This document shows positions 62,704 through 64,000 of a DNA stretch of 64,000 bases, one piece after another. The DNA is from Archangium sp. GTDB taxonomy: Bacteria > Myxococcota > Myxococcia > Myxococcales > Myxococcaceae. Both the position numbers and the translations under genes were made by a program. The stretch is from assembly GCA_022843845.1 (NCBI GenBank), contig JALHMW010000003.1, positions 186,001 through 250,000 on the forward strand, written 5' to 3'. The notes below the pieces were generated by a model, which saw nothing but the letters and a program-made list of their open reading frames with translations, made no database searches and was not told the origin of the DNA. The stretch's first letter is position 1. The number at the start of each line of letters is the position of its first letter.

Positions 62704-64000
62704 AGCGCTTGAGCCGGCGAAACGTCCTCCGCGGGGCTGGCGGCATCGCCGTCGCCCTGCCCCTGCTCTCCGACTGGGCGCGCGCTGATGGGCCGCTGCC
62801 GAAGCGCTTCATCGCCTCGTACGTGCCCAACGGCGTCTTCACGCCACAGTGGTTCCCGACCGCGGGCGCCGACGAGCGCACCTTCACCCTCGGCCCGATT
62901 CACCAGCCGCTCGTGCCGTACAAGGACAAGTGCCTCTTCGTGCAGGGCATCGACATGAACGTGGCCATCAATGGCACGGGCGAGATGCACCAGCGAGGTC
63001 TCGGCGCCCTGCTGACCGGCGCGAAGCTCAACAGCGGCACCTTCATCGGCAACGACGGCAGCTCGGCTGGCTGGGCGAAGAACAAGTCGATCGATCAGGA
63101 GCTGGCCGCGATGATCGGCCAGACGACGCGGCTCGGCAGCCTGCAGCTCGGCGTCAACGCCCAGGAGCGCGATGTCTCGGGTGTCATGAGCTACGGCGGC
63201 GACGCGATGCCGCTGCTGCCGCAGAACGACCCGAGGGTGACCTTCCGGAACCTCTTCATGGATGGCAGCCCGGGCCCGATGCTCGACGCGACGCAGGCCC
63301 GTCGCAAGTCGGTGCTCGACGCGGTGCTCAGCCAGGTCTCGGTCGTGAAGCGCCGCATGGGCGCGGTCGATCAACAACGGCTCGACGCGCACTTCACCAG
63401 GGTGCGTGAGCTCGAGCGGCGCGTGACGGCGTTGCCGCCGGGCGCCTGCCCTGCCCCGATGCCGCCCGGCGAGCTGCAGTTCCTCACCGAAGCCGCCATG
63501 CCCGAGGTCGCCAAGCTGCAGCTCGATCTCACGCTGCTGGCCTTTCAGTGCGATCTGACCCGCGTCGTCACCATCATGTGGAGCGACGCGAAGAACCACC
63601 GCGGAATGCCGTTCCTCGGCATCAACTCGTCGGTCCACAACATCACGCACTACGGCGACAGCGACATGGGTCGCCTGAAGCTGATCGATCGCGACCGATG
63701 GCAGATGCAGCAGTTCGCGTACATCCTCGAGGGGCTCAAGAGCGTGACTGATCCGAACGGTCAGACGCTGCTCGACAACACGCTCGTCTTCCAGGGCAGC
63801 GACGTGTCACGCGGCAACGTGCACTCGCACGACGACATGCCGCACCTGCTCGCCGGCGGCGCCGGTGGGTGGGCGATGGGTCGCTACGTGCGGTTCTCGG
63901 GGCAACAGCACAACAACCTGCTCGTCTCGATCCTCAACGCGTTCGGTGGAACCCACACGACGTGGGGTGACGCCGCGTTCTGTACGGGACCGCTGCGCGG
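62700..64000 (+). CDS. DUF1552 protein with Tat signal (partial, runs off the window)
   Basis: Starts at 62700 in an ATGA overlap with the DUF1592 gene and continues past the right edge (433 codons seen). MKRLSRRNVLRGAGGIAVALPLL is a twin-arginine signal. The body (FIASYVPNGVFTPQWFP, HQRGLGALLTGAKLN, LLAFQCDLTRVVTIMWSDA, SHDDMPHLLAGGAGG) is the DUF1552 family, usually the secreted partner of DUF1592 proteins in planctomycetes and myxobacteria. The C terminus is outside the window. Confidence 0.88.
   Translation, partial: MKRLSRRNVLRGAGGIAVALPLLSDWARADGPLPKRFIASYVPNGVFTPQWFPTAGADERTFTLGPIHQPLVPYKDKCLFVQGIDMNVAINGTGEMHQRGLGALLTGAKLNSGTFIGNDGSSAGWAKNKSIDQELAAMIGQTTRLGSLQLGVNAQERDVSGVMSYGGDAMPLLPQNDPRVTFRNLFMDGSPGPMLDATQARRKSVLDAVLSQVSVVKRRMGAVDQQRLDAHFTRVRELERRVTALPPGACPAPMPPGELQFLTEAAMPEVAKLQLDLTLLAFQCDLTRVVTIMWSDAKNHRGMPFLGINSSVHNITHYGDSDMGRLKLIDRDRWQMQQFAYILEGLKSVTDPNGQTLLDNTLVFQGSDVSRGNVHSHDDMPHLLAGGAGGWAMGRYVRFSGQQHNNLLVSILNAFGGTHTTWGDAAFCTGPLR

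Overview
The window is GC-rich chromosomal DNA that looks like a Myxococcota (myxobacterial) genome. The signs are an infC gene with an AUC start and an Ala/Pro-rich C-terminal tail (as recalled for Myxococcus dsg/infC), lipoproteins with Asp-Ala-Gly or Gly/Ser linkers, an AgmX/PglI-type C-terminal domain, DUF1592/DUF1552 genes and strong G/C preference at third codon positions. The species cannot be named from sequence alone.

Layout. 1-13131 (minus): an S10-spc-alpha ribosomal protein operon from rpsJ down to rpsD, with secY, adk, infA and rpmJ embedded, and a good sigma-70-like promoter at 13102-13131. Two expected genes are absent: rplC (L3) between rpsJ and rplD, and rpsN (S14) between rplE and rpsH, where a 125-base structured spacer sits instead. 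13150-16450: decayed genes around a small protein with two PARP-type zinc fingers, then an AbiEi/DUF559 protein. 16549-18462: a sterol-desaturase/AGMO-like membrane hydroxylase divergent from a Crp/Fnr-type regulator, with a 14-bp perfect palindrome between them. 18595-23269: a tightly overlapping operon of indolepyruvate:ferredoxin oxidoreductase (iorA, iorB) and an NDP-forming acyl-CoA synthetase, a pathway from aryl 2-oxoacids to aryl-acyl-CoA and then ATP; a HisC-like aminotransferase, a class II aldolase, a HEAT-repeat protein and a hypothetical gene follow.

26690-39754: a tRNA-Pro(GGG) integration hotspot. The intact tRNA is at 39681-39754; a perfect 48-bp copy of its 3' part is at 27563-27610 and a degenerate copy at 26741-26778. 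Between the first two lies a compact 12.2-kb element: tyrosine integrase, AlpA-like regulator, primase-like and RepA-like ATPase genes, a small-terminase-like gene, three unknown genes, a prohead-protease/major-capsid fusion, a fibre-like protein and small membrane proteins. I find no large terminase, portal, tail tube, tape measure or obvious lysin. It therefore resembles a capsid-encoding phage satellite more than a complete prophage, and is the most novel part of the window. GTTACCCC motifs, three near each end, look like integrase arm sites.

39838-45356 (minus): the conserved infC-rpmI-rplT-pheS-pheT-ihfA cluster. 45481-51461: prs, a flavin oxidase, a short-chain dehydrogenase, a secreted GH1 lipoprotein and a TPR-like lipoprotein. 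51604-54498 (minus): an ERG4/ERG24-type sterol reductase followed by trmD-rimM-khpA-rpsP. 54645-59065: a Cys-rich lipoprotein with a 27-bp minisatellite, a secreted isoamylase-type GH13 lipoprotein and an aldo/keto reductase. 59155-64000: tRNA-Gly with promoter and terminator, an ExbD/AgmX-like protein, a response regulator, tRNA-Arg and tRNA-Pro(TGG), then a DUF1592-DUF1552 gene pair running off the end. All functional calls are from reading the sequence; no database search was run.
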